DNA from: Thalassospira profundimaris
GTDB lineage: Bacteria > Pseudomonadota > Alphaproteobacteria > Rhodospirillales > Thalassospiraceae
Assembly: GCF_003326675.1 (NCBI RefSeq)
Contig: NZ_JPWF01000007.1
Location: forward strand, 219,505 to 283,504
DNA: 64,000 nucleotides
Direction of reading: 5' to 3'
Shown here: in pieces, positions 17,101 to 25,612 of the stretch
Layout of the letters: each line of letters starts with the position of its first letter
How positions within the stretch are numbered: position 1 is the first letter of the stretch
The notes under the pieces: generated by a model
What the model was told of the DNA's origin: nothing
The model's database searches: none
The model's input: only the letters and a program-made list of their open reading frames with translations
Translations under genes and position numbers: made by a program

Positions 17101-18351
17101 TCAGTCCCTTTTACGCTTCGCCCCGAACCAAAAGCTGATTCCCGCTACCGCCAGACCGATTCCAAGGAACATAAACATCGCCTGATAGCCACCCGGCGAC
17201 CCTGCATCGAATTGCCCGATGATCAGCCCTGCAATCCCCTGAAGAACAAACAGACCGGCAAAGGTCGCAAGATTGACCGTCGTCAGGGCACGCCCGATCT
17301 GATGTTCCGCCACAGCCTGACGGGAGGCCGCATAACTAAGCGTCGCACTTGATCCGATAAAGCCATGGATCAGCATCAGCACAGCAGCCACACCCACGCC
17401 CCACGGCCCGATAAAGGCCTGCAGAAGACACGCCCCTGCCCCGACCAGTACAGCAAAGACAATCAGACCATGAATTTTGCCCGGCATCTTGCGCGACAAC
17501 TGCCCATAGGAAGGCGGGCCCAGGATCATACCAATCGTCATGATCAGCAAAACATTGCCGACCTCAACCGCATTAAGGCTAAAGACATCATGCAGATAAG
17601 GTCCGCCCCACAATCCGCGCACGGTCAGGATCGCTGGATAGCTGAAGAAAGCGACACCTGAAAGCAACCAGACCTGCCGATTCTTCCAGACCGAGACCAT
17701 GCCCTTCAAAGCTTCAAAAACCGTTTCGCCCTTGTGATCTGGCGCGACATAGCCCGGCGGGTTGTCACGCACAAACAAAAGATCAAGCACCACGGCAAGC
17801 AAACTGATCCCGGCAAGACCGTAATAGACCGTCCGCCAGCCATGCGTTTCCACAAGGGCGGCAAGCGGTGTTGATGACGCCAACACACCAAGCAGGCTAA
17901 AGGACACAATAAGCCCCGACGCAGCTGCAAACTTTTCCGGTGCGGTCCAACGTGCGGCAAGGACAAGGGCCGCCATAAAGGCCGCCGAGCAGCCAAGACC
18001 GATAATCGCCTGCCCGATCATCAGACCAAGCACACTTTGCGCATTGGCAAAGATAATGACGCCGACCACGGTTGCCATCATCAAAAGGCCATTGGTCAGA
18101 CGCGGGCCATAGCGATCAAGCATCACCCCGACCGGAATTTGCATCAGGGCAAAGGCAAAATGGAAGCTGCCGGAAATCAAGCCAAGCTGTTCGGGCGTAA
18201 CTGCAAGCTCACCGCGCAGCGGCTCTGCCAACAGGGCCTGGGCCGAGCGGAAAAACTGGCTTAGTGAAAAAGCCAGAAGGATCGGCGCAAGAACCAGAAT
18301 AAAATGACTGGTCCGTGCTTTTGGGGGCGAGTGTTTGATGTGTTCTGTCAT
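17101..18351 (-). CDS. MFS transporter
   Basis: 416 aa from the ATG at 18351; a frame to 18390 exists but adds a poor N-terminus. Twelve hydrophobic segments are visible. The first loop motif GVMLDRYGPRL is the MFS A-motif (G-x-x-x-D-R-x-G-R). The end KRKRD is basic and cytoplasmic. Substrate unknown; overall it looks like the anion/sugar-phosphate or nitrate-type sub-branch without diagnostic residues. It follows a solute-binding protein gene on the same strand (128-bp gap). A stem-loop overlaps its start codon. Confidence 0.88.
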   Translation of the reverse strand: MTEHIKHSPPKARTSHFILVLAPILLAFSLSQFFRSAQALLAEPLRGELAVTPEQLGLISGSFHFAFALMQIPVGVMLDRYGPRLTNGLLMMATVVGVIIFANAQSVLGLMIGQAIIGLGCSAAFMAALVLAARWTAPEKFAAASGLIVSFSLLGVLASSTPLAALVETHGWRTVYYGLAGISLLAVVLDLLFVRDNPPGYVAPDHKGETVFEALKGMVSVWKNRQVWLLSGVAFFSYPAILTVRGLWGGPYLHDVFSLNAVEVGNVLLIMTIGMILGPPSYGQLSRKMPGKIHGLIVFAVLVGAGACLLQAFIGPWGVGVAAVLMLIHGFIGSSATLSYAASRQAVAEHQIGRALTTVNLATFAGLFVLQGIAGLIIGQFDAGSPGGYQAMFMFLGIGLAVAGISFWFGAKRKRD

Positions 18352-18382
18352 GATGTCATCTGGGATAATCCCATCATGACAG
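18345..18382. repeat. Inverted repeat over the MFS start codon
   Basis: CTGTCATGATG (18345-18355) and its exact reverse complement CATCATGACAG (18372-18382) are separated by 16 bases that hold a second nested pair, TGGGA/TCCCA. In the MFS mRNA this could fold over the start codon; as DNA it could be an operator. Confidence 0.5.
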
Positions 18383-18479
18383 AACGGCAAGTCTTTGCGT
18401 CACATGGCAAATATGCGCAACAGATTTGCCTATTGGCCCGATTTCCGCGCAAGCATCAAAACCCGCAATGAGGTTTGGC

Positions 18480-19451
18480 CTATTGGCTGTGGGAAAGGCT
18501 TCCGGAGATACGCGGCGACTGGCCTTCGATCACACCATATTCGGCCATTATCCGGTCAAACTGGCCATCTTCAATAATGTGGTCATATGCGTGTTGCCAT
18601 GCCCTGATCACGGCATCCGGTGTTGTTTTTAAAAAAGCCAGATACAGGTCACCACTGGAAAAAGCATAGACCATCTCAAGGTCGTCACGCTCAAGCGGGC
18701 TGTTGCGAAGCTGTTCAAACAACTCGATATCGGACGAAACAATCATGGAAATCCGCCCGGCGGCAAGCATCTGCACACCAACCCGGGGATTATGCAAAGG
18801 TTCCAGATTTTCAAAGCCGTATGATCGAAGCGCCGTTTCATCCGCCCCACCCGCCTGAACACCGATCAGGCCGGAATGACGCAAATCGTCAAGCGATCTT
18901 GCCAGGTTTGGCGTATCCACCAACTGAAATATCCCGGCATTGGTCGGGACAAGTGGCCCGACCCAGCGATAAAGGTCTTCGCGTTGCGGGGTGCGTGTCA
19001 TCGAAAACACACCGATATTGCTTTCGGTATCGATCTGTTGAAGGGCCCGCTTCCAGGCCATGACTTCAATGCGTTTGGCGTATCCCAGACGGGCGGCCAT
19101 GGCCTGAACAACTTCGGCCCCGATCCCGCGCAACTTCCCGGTTTCATCGAGATAGTTAAACGGCGGGTATTCTTCGGTTAACAAGGTGACATCGAGAGAA
19201 CGGACAAAATCCGCAGGATCGCCAAACGACACACCATCTGCCTTGGCGACAGTCATGGCACCGCTCAGTGCCGACAGGACCATGCCCGCAATCAAGCCCG
19301 GCTTTAATGTCTTGGCAAAACCGGGAATCACAAGACGTCCCAATGCGCGTCCAATCGCGTTTGGCACGCGACCTTGCCCCCGGCCATCGACCGTCGGGGA
19401 TATAAGCCTAAAAGCAACAGGAGCGCATAACTTCATCAGGGCTACGGTCAC
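18480..19451 (-). CDS. Periplasmic solute-binding protein, SBP_bac_3-like
   Basis: 323 aa as drawn from GTG 19451; the signal segment lies unusually deep (about residues 50-71, cleavage near AKA-DG). The true start may therefore be an internal GTG (residue 29, with AAGG upstream) or ATG at 19436. The mature part reads DVTLLTEEYPPFNYLDETGKLRG, MAWKRALQQID and IGVFSMTRTPQRE. The block VVQAMAARLGY and the W-KR-A motif group it with the 36408-37223 protein. The only nearby transporter is the downstream MFS, which does not use such proteins. Confidence 0.75.
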   Translation of the reverse strand: MTVALMKLCAPVAFRLISPTVDGRGQGRVPNAIGRALGRLVIPGFAKTLKPGLIAGMVLSALSGAMTVAKADGVSFGDPADFVRSLDVTLLTEEYPPFNYLDETGKLRGIGAEVVQAMAARLGYAKRIEVMAWKRALQQIDTESNIGVFSMTRTPQREDLYRWVGPLVPTNAGIFQLVDTPNLARSLDDLRHSGLIGVQAGGADETALRSYGFENLEPLHNPRVGVQMLAAGRISMIVSSDIELFEQLRNSPLERDDLEMVYAFSSGDLYLAFLKTTPDAVIRAWQHAYDHIIEDGQFDRIMAEYGVIEGQSPRISGSLSHSQ

Positions 19452-19543
19452 AGCTTGTCACGACAATGGCCTGTAACCTGATTTACCAGCAATTCCCGCC
19501 TGTTTCAACGCCCAACACTAAACGATGGTATATACACAACCAT

Positions 19544-21334
19544 TCAAACAGGCAGTGCCACGTCATCAATGATCAGCTGAACGCCGTCATTCCCCTGCCA
19601 GCTATCCCGGCGCAAATGCCCCAGAATATGCAACGGACGGCCACCATGCTTGATCAGGGTCTGGCCCATATCGTTATCAAGGCATCGGAATGCAATCGCC
19701 TTAAGCCGCCCCTTGCCATTGGCCCCGGTCAGGATACAGCGCACATGATCAGCCCCGACCACATCGGCCTTTACCGCCCGGCAATCCACGAACACAAACC
19801 GGGGCTCGGCATTCCCCGCCCCGAACGGTCCAAGTTTCTCAAGCGCATTGATCAGCTCGATCGTTGCCCCATGGGCATGAAGCGCGCCATCGACCGTGAT
19901 GGTCGGGCGAATGTCATTTTCTTCAATGATCTTGGCAAAGCGTTCTTCAAGGAATGTTTCAAACGCATCGCGCTTTTCAGGATCAAGGGTAAAGCCCGCC
20001 GCCATGCCATGACCGCCCCCATTGATCAAAAGCCCGGCCTGCCGGGCGGCGATGATCGCCGCACCAAGATCAATCCCGCGCACCGAACGCGCCGACCCCT
20101 TATAGACCCCGTCAACCATCCCCATCACCAGGGATGGCACGTGGTAACGATCCTTAAGCCTGCTTGCGACAATACCGATCACACCGGGATGCCAGTCCTC
20201 CCCGCCAACCAGCACCATGGAGCCGACTTTTGTCTTGCCCTCGACCGCACTGATGGCCTGATCAAGGACGATATCCTCGATGGCTTTGCGTTCACGGTTA
20301 TATTCATCAAGCTTGCGTGCGATATCCTGCGCCTGTGCCGGGTTCTCCCCCGAAAGCAGGGTCGTCCCGAGGAAACTTTCGCCAACGCGGCCACCGGCAT
20401 TCACGCGCGGCCCCAGGACATAGCCAAGATGATAGGCACTGGGTGTTTCATTGACGCCAGCCACATCGGCAAGCGACGTCATACCGACGTTTGAACGGTG
20501 CTTCATCACCTTAAGCCCCTGGGTAACAAAGGCCCGGTTTAGCCCGCGCAACGGCACCACATCGCACACCGTGCCTAGCGCCACCAGATCAAGCCAGCCA
20601 CGCAAATCAGGCGCGCGAACACCGGCCTTTTCAAGCCAGCCGCGATTGCGCAATTCGCGCAACATCGCCACACACAGCAAAAATGCGACACCCGCTGCAC
20701 ACAGATGTCCAAGGCCACTTTCATCATCAAGACGGTTCGGGTTGACCACCGCAACGGCGGCGGGCAATTCCGGCTCGGCCGCATGATGATCCACCACAAT
20801 AATTTCGATCCCGGCATCCCTGGCTTCCTGCAACGGGCCATAGGCCGTCACACCGCAATCCACGGTCAGGATAAGCTTGGCACCCTTGCGCTGCAGCTCA
20901 AGCAATGCCGGCGCATTGGGGCCATACCCCTCTGTCATGCGATCGGGAATATGTACCGGAACATCGGCACCAAGGGCACGGAAGAAGCGTTTCAAAAGTG
21001 CCGTGCTGGTCGCGCCATCAACATCATAATCGCCAAAAACGGCAATCTGTTCGCCGTTTTGAATGGCATCGGCAATACGCGCGGCCGCCTTGTCCATATC
21101 CTGCAAGGATGACGGATCAGGCATCAGATCACGCAAGGTCGGCGACAGGAAACTTTCGGCATCATCAAGCCCGACACCGCGATTGGCCATCACCCTGCCA
21201 ACGATTTCAGGCACGCCAAAGCGTTGCGAAATCGTGGTTGCCAATCGTTCATCGCTTGCGCGTTCCCGCCACCATTTCCCGGTAACGGAACGCTCGATGC
21301 CCATGAAGGTCGTTTCTTTTGCGTGCTCTGTCAT
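19544..21334 (-). CDS. recJ: Single-stranded-DNA-specific exonuclease RecJ
   Basis: 596 aa. A 5'-3' exonuclease of recombination and mismatch repair. DHH-family motifs are in order: AVFGDYDVDGATST, LILTVDCGVTA, IIVVDHHAAEP, then GGRVGESFLG, and the DHHA1 motif LLINGGGHGMAAGF, followed by an OB-fold tail. Length and motifs are normal. In related genomes recJ usually follows glpX directly; here five genes (21.4-24.4 kb) lie between them. Confidence 0.97.
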   Translation of the reverse strand: MTEHAKETTFMGIERSVTGKWWRERASDERLATTISQRFGVPEIVGRVMANRGVGLDDAESFLSPTLRDLMPDPSSLQDMDKAAARIADAIQNGEQIAVFGDYDVDGATSTALLKRFFRALGADVPVHIPDRMTEGYGPNAPALLELQRKGAKLILTVDCGVTAYGPLQEARDAGIEIIVVDHHAAEPELPAAVAVVNPNRLDDESGLGHLCAAGVAFLLCVAMLRELRNRGWLEKAGVRAPDLRGWLDLVALGTVCDVVPLRGLNRAFVTQGLKVMKHRSNVGMTSLADVAGVNETPSAYHLGYVLGPRVNAGGRVGESFLGTTLLSGENPAQAQDIARKLDEYNRERKAIEDIVLDQAISAVEGKTKVGSMVLVGGEDWHPGVIGIVASRLKDRYHVPSLVMGMVDGVYKGSARSVRGIDLGAAIIAARQAGLLINGGGHGMAAGFTLDPEKRDAFETFLEERFAKIIEENDIRPTITVDGALHAHGATIELINALEKLGPFGAGNAEPRFVFVDCRAVKADVVGADHVRCILTGANGKGRLKAIAFRCLDNDMGQTLIKHGGRPLHILGHLRRDSWQGNDGVQLIIDDVALPV

Positions 21335-21416
21335 GCCCTATGAAATAGCGCAATCTTGGGCCCGCTTAAACCGGATAATGAACCGATCTGAAAACTTCCT
21401 TCATGGGTACGCAATT

Positions 21417-21953
21417 TTAGCCCTGCGGATTTTCACGACACCAATTAAGGACGTTCTCGGCATCGGCTGCCGGATCAGCGACGGGATAGAAAACCTTGGT
21501 GATTTTGCCATCGTCAATGACCATGGTCAGACGCTTGAACAGGCGCATTCCGTCTGCTTCGAAATCAGGCATCGCCATTGCTTCCTTAAACCGATGATCG
21601 GCATCAGACAGCAACAGGAATGGCAGGTGAAGACGCTCTGCGGCTTCTTTTTGGTAATCGGTGGTCTGGCTGGAAAGCCCGTAAAGGTTTGCAACACCAA
21701 CCGCACGAAGTTCCGCCGCATGATCGCGGAACGAACAGGATTGTGGCGTACAGCCCTTGGCACCGGGAATTTCATCCCAGCCTTCGGGTGACGGCACACC
21801 GGGCTCGGCCGTGCGGGGATAGGCATAAACGACTGTGCGCCCGGCCAGGTCAGAAAGATCAACCATCTGATCATCGGTCGCACCAAGCGGCAAGGCTGGC
21901 AACATCTGCCCGGTCAGTCGTTCGATCACATGCGCTTCGCTTTCGGTATTCAT
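21417..21953 (-). CDS. Peroxiredoxin (AhpC/TSA, Bcp/PrxQ-like)
   Basis: 178 aa, cytoplasmic, reduces peroxides with thiols. The family start (ERLTGQMLPALPL, VVYAYPRTAEPG) is clear. The peroxidatic loop carries an insert: after EPG come about 16 residues before GCTPQSCSFRD, where Cys in GCTPQSC gives two candidate cysteines. AVGVANLYGLSSQ and YQKEAAERLHLPFLLLSD are typical. It lies between recJ and parE, same strand, without tight coupling. Confidence 0.85.
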   Translation of the reverse strand: MNTESEAHVIERLTGQMLPALPLGATDDQMVDLSDLAGRTVVYAYPRTAEPGVPSPEGWDEIPGAKGCTPQSCSFRDHAAELRAVGVANLYGLSSQTTDYQKEAAERLHLPFLLLSDADHRFKEAMAMPDFEADGMRLFKRLTMVIDDGKITKVFYPVADPAADAENVLNWCRENPQG

Positions 21954-22073
21954 TCAAACTCATCCCTGAAATATCCGGCCCGTTGTTTCCTTGTTGTTCG
22001 GGCATTTATGGATTCAAGATAGGTGTGATTTCTCAAACCGAAAAGAAGATGTGATTGCGCATTGTGGAAAAGT

Positions 22074-22394
22074 TCACAGTTCGGTACTGTGCAGGACATC
22101 AAACCAGTTCTGCTTTCCACCCAAGACACGCACAATCAAAATGTGGTCGGCTTCGACTTTGTATATGACCAGATGGCTTTGATGTATCTGGATGCGAACC
22201 GGTGGAAAGAACTCTGGACGTTCGCGCGCCATCAATGGTGTTTGCACAAGCCCGTCAAACAACTGCACCAACCCGTCGATATAGATATCTGCCTGATCAA
22301 CCGACCAGGTTTCGGCCGAATACCGCCAAATATTTTCAAGGTCCTCGATTGCCTTCGGAGTTAACAGATACCCTGTCAGCTTATCCGATGACAT
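22074..22394 (-). CDS. parE: ParE-family toxin
   Basis: 106 aa of the RelE/ParE superfamily, whose ParE members poison DNA gyrase. LTPKAIEDLENIWRYSAETW, the ARERPEFFPPVRIQIHQSHLVIYKV strand core, and ILIVRVLGGKQNW fit closely. It overlaps parD by 14 bp and is transcribed second, so translation should be coupled to the antitoxin. Confidence 0.9.
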   Translation of the reverse strand: MSSDKLTGYLLTPKAIEDLENIWRYSAETWSVDQADIYIDGLVQLFDGLVQTPLMARERPEFFPPVRIQIHQSHLVIYKVEADHILIVRVLGGKQNWFDVLHSTEL

Positions 22395-22626
22395 GACGCT
22401 GACGCATTTTCAGTTTGAAGTCGCCGGCATCAAACTTTTGTGCATCACCACTCTCAAGCCCTTCGGCAACGGCAGCCTGAAGAACATCAATAGCTTCTTG
22501 CCGTTCCTGATCCTTGCGGATCAAGTCGCGCACATAGTCGCTGGCATTGCTGTAACGGCCAGTATCAGCACGTTTTTCAACCCATTGCTTCATGGTATCG
22601 GGCAGGGAAACATTCATTGTCGCCAT
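22381..22626 (-). CDS. parD: ParD-family antitoxin
   Basis: 81 aa. N-terminal ribbon-helix-helix (MNVSLPDTMKQWVEKRAD, SNASDYVRDLIRKDQER) for DNA binding and a C-terminal toxin-binding tail. AGGAGG lies 8 bp before the ATG at 22626. A consensus-like promoter and repeats that could be its operator lie just upstream. Confidence 0.93.
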   Translation of the reverse strand: MATMNVSLPDTMKQWVEKRADTGRYSNASDYVRDLIRKDQERQEAIDVLQAAVAEGLESGDAQKFDAGDFKLKMRQRHVIG

Positions 22627-22647
22627 GGCAAATTCCTCCTGCCTCAG

Positions 22648-22675
22648 ATTATCTACTCTTGACGATCTTTGTCAA
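22648..22675 (-). promoter_or_regulatory. Promoter of parDE
   Basis: TTGACA (plus-strand 22670-22675) and GATAAT (22648-22653) with a 16-bp spacer, 22 bp above the parD start. Confidence 0.7.
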
Positions 22676-22695
22676 AAAGATTGGCAATCTTTGCC
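22664..22695. promoter_or_regulatory. Candidate ParD operator repeats
   Basis: ATCTTT/AAAGAT inverted around 5 bases (22665-22681), with a second ATCTTTGCC copy at 22687-22695. The set overlaps the -35 box, as expected for ParD autorepression. Assignment is inference. Confidence 0.45.
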
Positions 22696-22765
22696 ATAAG
22701 CAAGGCTATTGCCTGCAACCATTCGTTATGTGACCTTGGCGCTACAACCATAAAGGATACGAGCA

Positions 22766-23083
22766 ATGCCCCACAAAAAAGGTCTGCGGATCGGATTGAC
22801 CATCCTGTCCGTGCTTGGTGCAGTAATGTCGATGCCATTGGTAATGTTTTCACCAATGATGTTTGACGCCCCGGGCTCAGACGAAAATCCCCTCGCCCAG
22901 TTCCTGTTCTTCAGCGTTCTGGCGTTTCCGCTGCTTTGCCTGATGGGTGGCATCCTGCCCTGGATGTTCAAACGCCACCCTAAATCGATCTGGCTTTACG
23001 GCCTGACCGGCCTTGGCATCCTGTTGCTGATAAGCGCTGTGACCTTACTGGAAGTCGCGTGCAGCGGGGATTTCAGTTGCTAA
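22766..23083 (+). CDS. Small membrane protein
   Basis: 105 aa, three predicted membrane helices (about 8-30, 45-65, 72-95), a basic N-terminus (MPHKKGLR) and two Cys near the end. AAAGGA lies 8 bp before the ATG. No family recognised. It diverges from parDE and converges on the yegD-like gene, whose stop codon lies next to its own. A role as a third member of the parDE island is possible but unsupported. Confidence 0.55.
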   Translation: MPHKKGLRIGLTILSVLGAVMSMPLVMFSPMMFDAPGSDENPLAQFLFFSVLAFPLLCLMGGILPWMFKRHPKSIWLYGLTGLGILLLISAVTLLEVACSGDFSC

Positions 23084-24376
23084 TCACACAATGCCTTCGT
23101 CTGCGGCAATAAGCGCAAGACCATGCGCAACCGAAAGGAATGGCTGGCCAATTTCGATGCGGTCCTTGCCAAAGCCGTCTTCAAAGATTTTGCGCACTGC
23201 CGGGACATAGGATGTGCCGCCGGTCATGAAGACCTTTGAAACGTCTTTTGCATCGACACCGGACTGTTCAAGGCAGTTCTTGGCCGCAAGTTCGATCTCG
23301 GCAAGGTCCGGTGCGATGGCGGTTTCGAAATCGGCACGGGTCAGTTTTTCTTCGATTTCCACCCCGCCGTGGGAGAACTGCAAAATGGTGCTGTCGTTAT
23401 CGGAAAGCTCTGCCTTGGCCTTGGAAACCGTCTGATAGAGGTGGAAGCCCATTTCATCTTCAATGATCGCCACCAGATCTTCGATGTCGTCGGGGCGGGT
23501 TGCCGAACGGATCAGGCTTTTGATTTCGTTGATGGTTTTGGGCTGGTTCATCATGGCAAGTTCGTGCCAGCGCGAAAAGGCCGTGTAATATTGACGCGGC
23601 ACCGGAAGGGTCGCACCCATTGATTTGTAATCCGATCCAAAGCCAAGGCGCGGCCAAACGGCCTGCTGGATGATGCGATAGTCAAACCTGTCGCCTGCGA
23701 TGCCAAGACCGGTATGGGCAAGTGGCTGCACACCACGAATGCCAAGACCCGGCGTAAAGCGGATCAGCGAAAAGTCACTGGTACCACCGCCAAAGTCGGC
23801 CACAAGAACGGTTTCGGGTTTATCAAGCTCGCGCCCGTAATAATAGGATGCCGCAAGCGGTTCAAACACCATTGCCTCGACATCAAAACCGGCCTGCTCA
23901 TAGGCACCACGCAGGCGCATTTCGGCAAAGTCGTTGTCGGGATTGTTACCTGCAAAGGCAACCGGACGCCCGGAAATCACCCGATGACCCAGCCAGCCAA
24001 GGCTGTGCTGCGCAAAGTGATGAATTTGCGTCAGGAACGTTCCGATCAAATCCTCGATCGAATAGGTCGTGCCGAAAATATCGGTTCCTTCGAAATCCTT
24101 GGTCGCCAGATATGATTTCATCGACTGGATCAGTCGGCAATCATGGCTTTCCTTAAGATATTCGGCGATTGCGAACGGGCCGGAGCAGCTTTTGGAATGG
24201 GTCGGTGCACCCGGTGCTGTAAGTTCCTGCTCCTCCCAGAAATAGAGGATGGTGCGGTATGTATCAAAGCTGTTGGCACCGACTTCAAACTTCGCCGATT
24301 GCACATTGCCTGCGCTGTCTGCGACCGCAAGAACAGAATTGGTCGTACCGAAATCAAGGGCGATAATTTCAGACAT
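23084..24376 (-). CDS. Hsp70-family protein, YegD-like
   Basis: 430 aa from the ATG at 24376 (MSEIIALDFGTTNS); an in-frame extension to 24490 is unlike the family. The actin-like ATPase domain is present with LDFGTTNSVLAV (phosphate 1), VLVADFGGGTSDFSL (phosphate 2) and VFMTGGTSYVPAV (adenosine). There is little room for the peptide-binding domain of DnaK. That is the YegD type, whose client is unknown. It lies between parDE and glpX, breaking the usual glpX-recJ neighbourhood. Confidence 0.88.
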   Translation of the reverse strand: MSEIIALDFGTTNSVLAVADSAGNVQSAKFEVGANSFDTYRTILYFWEEQELTAPGAPTHSKSCSGPFAIAEYLKESHDCRLIQSMKSYLATKDFEGTDIFGTTYSIEDLIGTFLTQIHHFAQHSLGWLGHRVISGRPVAFAGNNPDNDFAEMRLRGAYEQAGFDVEAMVFEPLAASYYYGRELDKPETVLVADFGGGTSDFSLIRFTPGLGIRGVQPLAHTGLGIAGDRFDYRIIQQAVWPRLGFGSDYKSMGATLPVPRQYYTAFSRWHELAMMNQPKTINEIKSLIRSATRPDDIEDLVAIIEDEMGFHLYQTVSKAKAELSDNDSTILQFSHGGVEIEEKLTRADFETAIAPDLAEIELAAKNCLEQSGVDAKDVSKVFMTGGTSYVPAVRKIFEDGFGKDRIEIGQPFLSVAHGLALIAADEGIV

Positions 24377-24456
24377 CAGGCAGGCTCCGATAAAGGCGTA
24401 TTGGAAGGGGGCGGAGGATGTAACCCAGACCGCCCTGCCCTGCAAGCAATTAAACG

Positions 24457-24498
24457 AAAAAAGGGAGCGCCCGAATTGATAACGAGGCACTCCCTTTT
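24457..24498 (-). terminator. Terminator of glpX
   Basis: A stem AAAAGGGAG-GCC / GGC-CTCCCTTTT with single-base bulges lies 23 bp past the glpX stop and gives a T6 run on the minus strand. Confidence 0.75.
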
Positions 24499-24520
24499 CG
24501 AAGGTCAGAATTCCGGTCGC

Positions 24521-25480
24521 TTATTTGTACCAGATTTTCCGGCTGAAATCGTGAACAGCGCGGACATAACGTACCGTACCGGACTGCGAACGCATCACGA
24601 TGCTTTCGGTTTCGGCACCATTGGCAAAACGACGCACACCGCGCAGCATCGCGCCATCGGTAACACCGGTAGCTGCAAACATGACATTGCCCTTGGCAAG
24701 CTCGCCGAGCTTGTATTTGCGGGTCAGGTCTTCGATGCCCCATTTCTTGGCGCGGGCAATTTCGTCATCATTGCGGAACACAAGACGGCCCTGGAACTGA
24801 CCACCGATGCAACGAAGTGCTGCCGCGGCAAGAACACCTTCCGGTGCGCCGCCGGTGCCCATGTAAAGATCAATGCCCGAGGTTTTCTGCGAAGTCGCGA
24901 TCACACCGGCAACGTCACCATCACCGATCAGCATGATGCGCGCACCTGCTTCGCGGGTTTTGGCAATGATTTCCTGATGGCGCGGACGATCCAGAATGCA
25001 AACTACAAGGTCAGCAACATCGCAGCCCTTGGCAAGGGCTAGGCTTTTAAGGTTCTCAAGCGGGGTCGCATCAAGATCAACCACATCATCGGGAAGGCCA
25101 CCGCCAACCGCGATCTTGTCCATATAGGTGTCCGGCGCATTCAGGAAGCCACCCTTTTCGGCCATGGCAACAACCGCCAAAGAGTTCGGGCCACCGGTCG
25201 CACAGATGGTCGTGCCTTCAAGCGGATCAAGCGCAATATCGATCTCCGGGCCATTGCCCGAACCGACTTCCTCGCCAATAAACAGCATCGGGGCCTCGTC
25301 GCGTTCGCCTTCGCCGATCACGACCGTACCTTTGATATCCATGCTGTTCAGCGCATTGCGCATCGCGTCGACAGCAGCTTGGTCAGCTGCCTTTTCATCG
25401 CCACGCCCCATAAGGCCCGAGCACGCCAGTGCTGCCGCCTCGGTTACGCGAACCGTTTCAAGCGCAAGATTTCGATCCAT
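24521..25480 (-). CDS. glpX: Class II fructose-1,6-bisphosphatase
   Basis: 319 aa, gluconeogenic enzyme giving fructose 6-phosphate. MDRNLALETVRVTEAAALA, VVIGEGERDEAPML, IALDPLEGTT (metal site) and IGDGDVAGVI are the family signatures. It is downstream of hom on the same strand with a 132-bp gap that contains a GC-rich hairpin. The hom-glpX-recJ order is a known alphaproteobacterial linkage. Confidence 0.96.
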   Translation of the reverse strand: MDRNLALETVRVTEAAALACSGLMGRGDEKAADQAAVDAMRNALNSMDIKGTVVIGEGERDEAPMLFIGEEVGSGNGPEIDIALDPLEGTTICATGGPNSLAVVAMAEKGGFLNAPDTYMDKIAVGGGLPDDVVDLDATPLENLKSLALAKGCDVADLVVCILDRPRHQEIIAKTREAGARIMLIGDGDVAGVIATSQKTSGIDLYMGTGGAPEGVLAAAALRCIGGQFQGRLVFRNDDEIARAKKWGIEDLTRKYKLGELAKGNVMFAATGVTDGAMLRGVRRFANGAETESIVMRSQSGTVRYVRAVHDFSRKIWYK

Positions 25481-25612
25481 TTTGTCTTCCTTGTCTGATG
25501 TGCAGGGTCTGGGGGCCCTGTCTCGTTGTTGTCTTTTTTCCGAATCTTTGTTCGGACCTTACAACAGCGCCCCGCATCATGACAGGTGCGAGGCGCTTTG
25601 AGCTTTAAAGTT

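Noticed and set aside
19466..20494. Long plus-strand reading frame opposite recJ
   Set aside because: Wholly antisense to recJ, which has all family motifs; the frame has no recognisable domain or ribosome binding site.
24143..25042. Plus-strand frame across yegD-like and glpX
   Set aside because: Spans two well-supported opposite-strand genes and the terminator between them.
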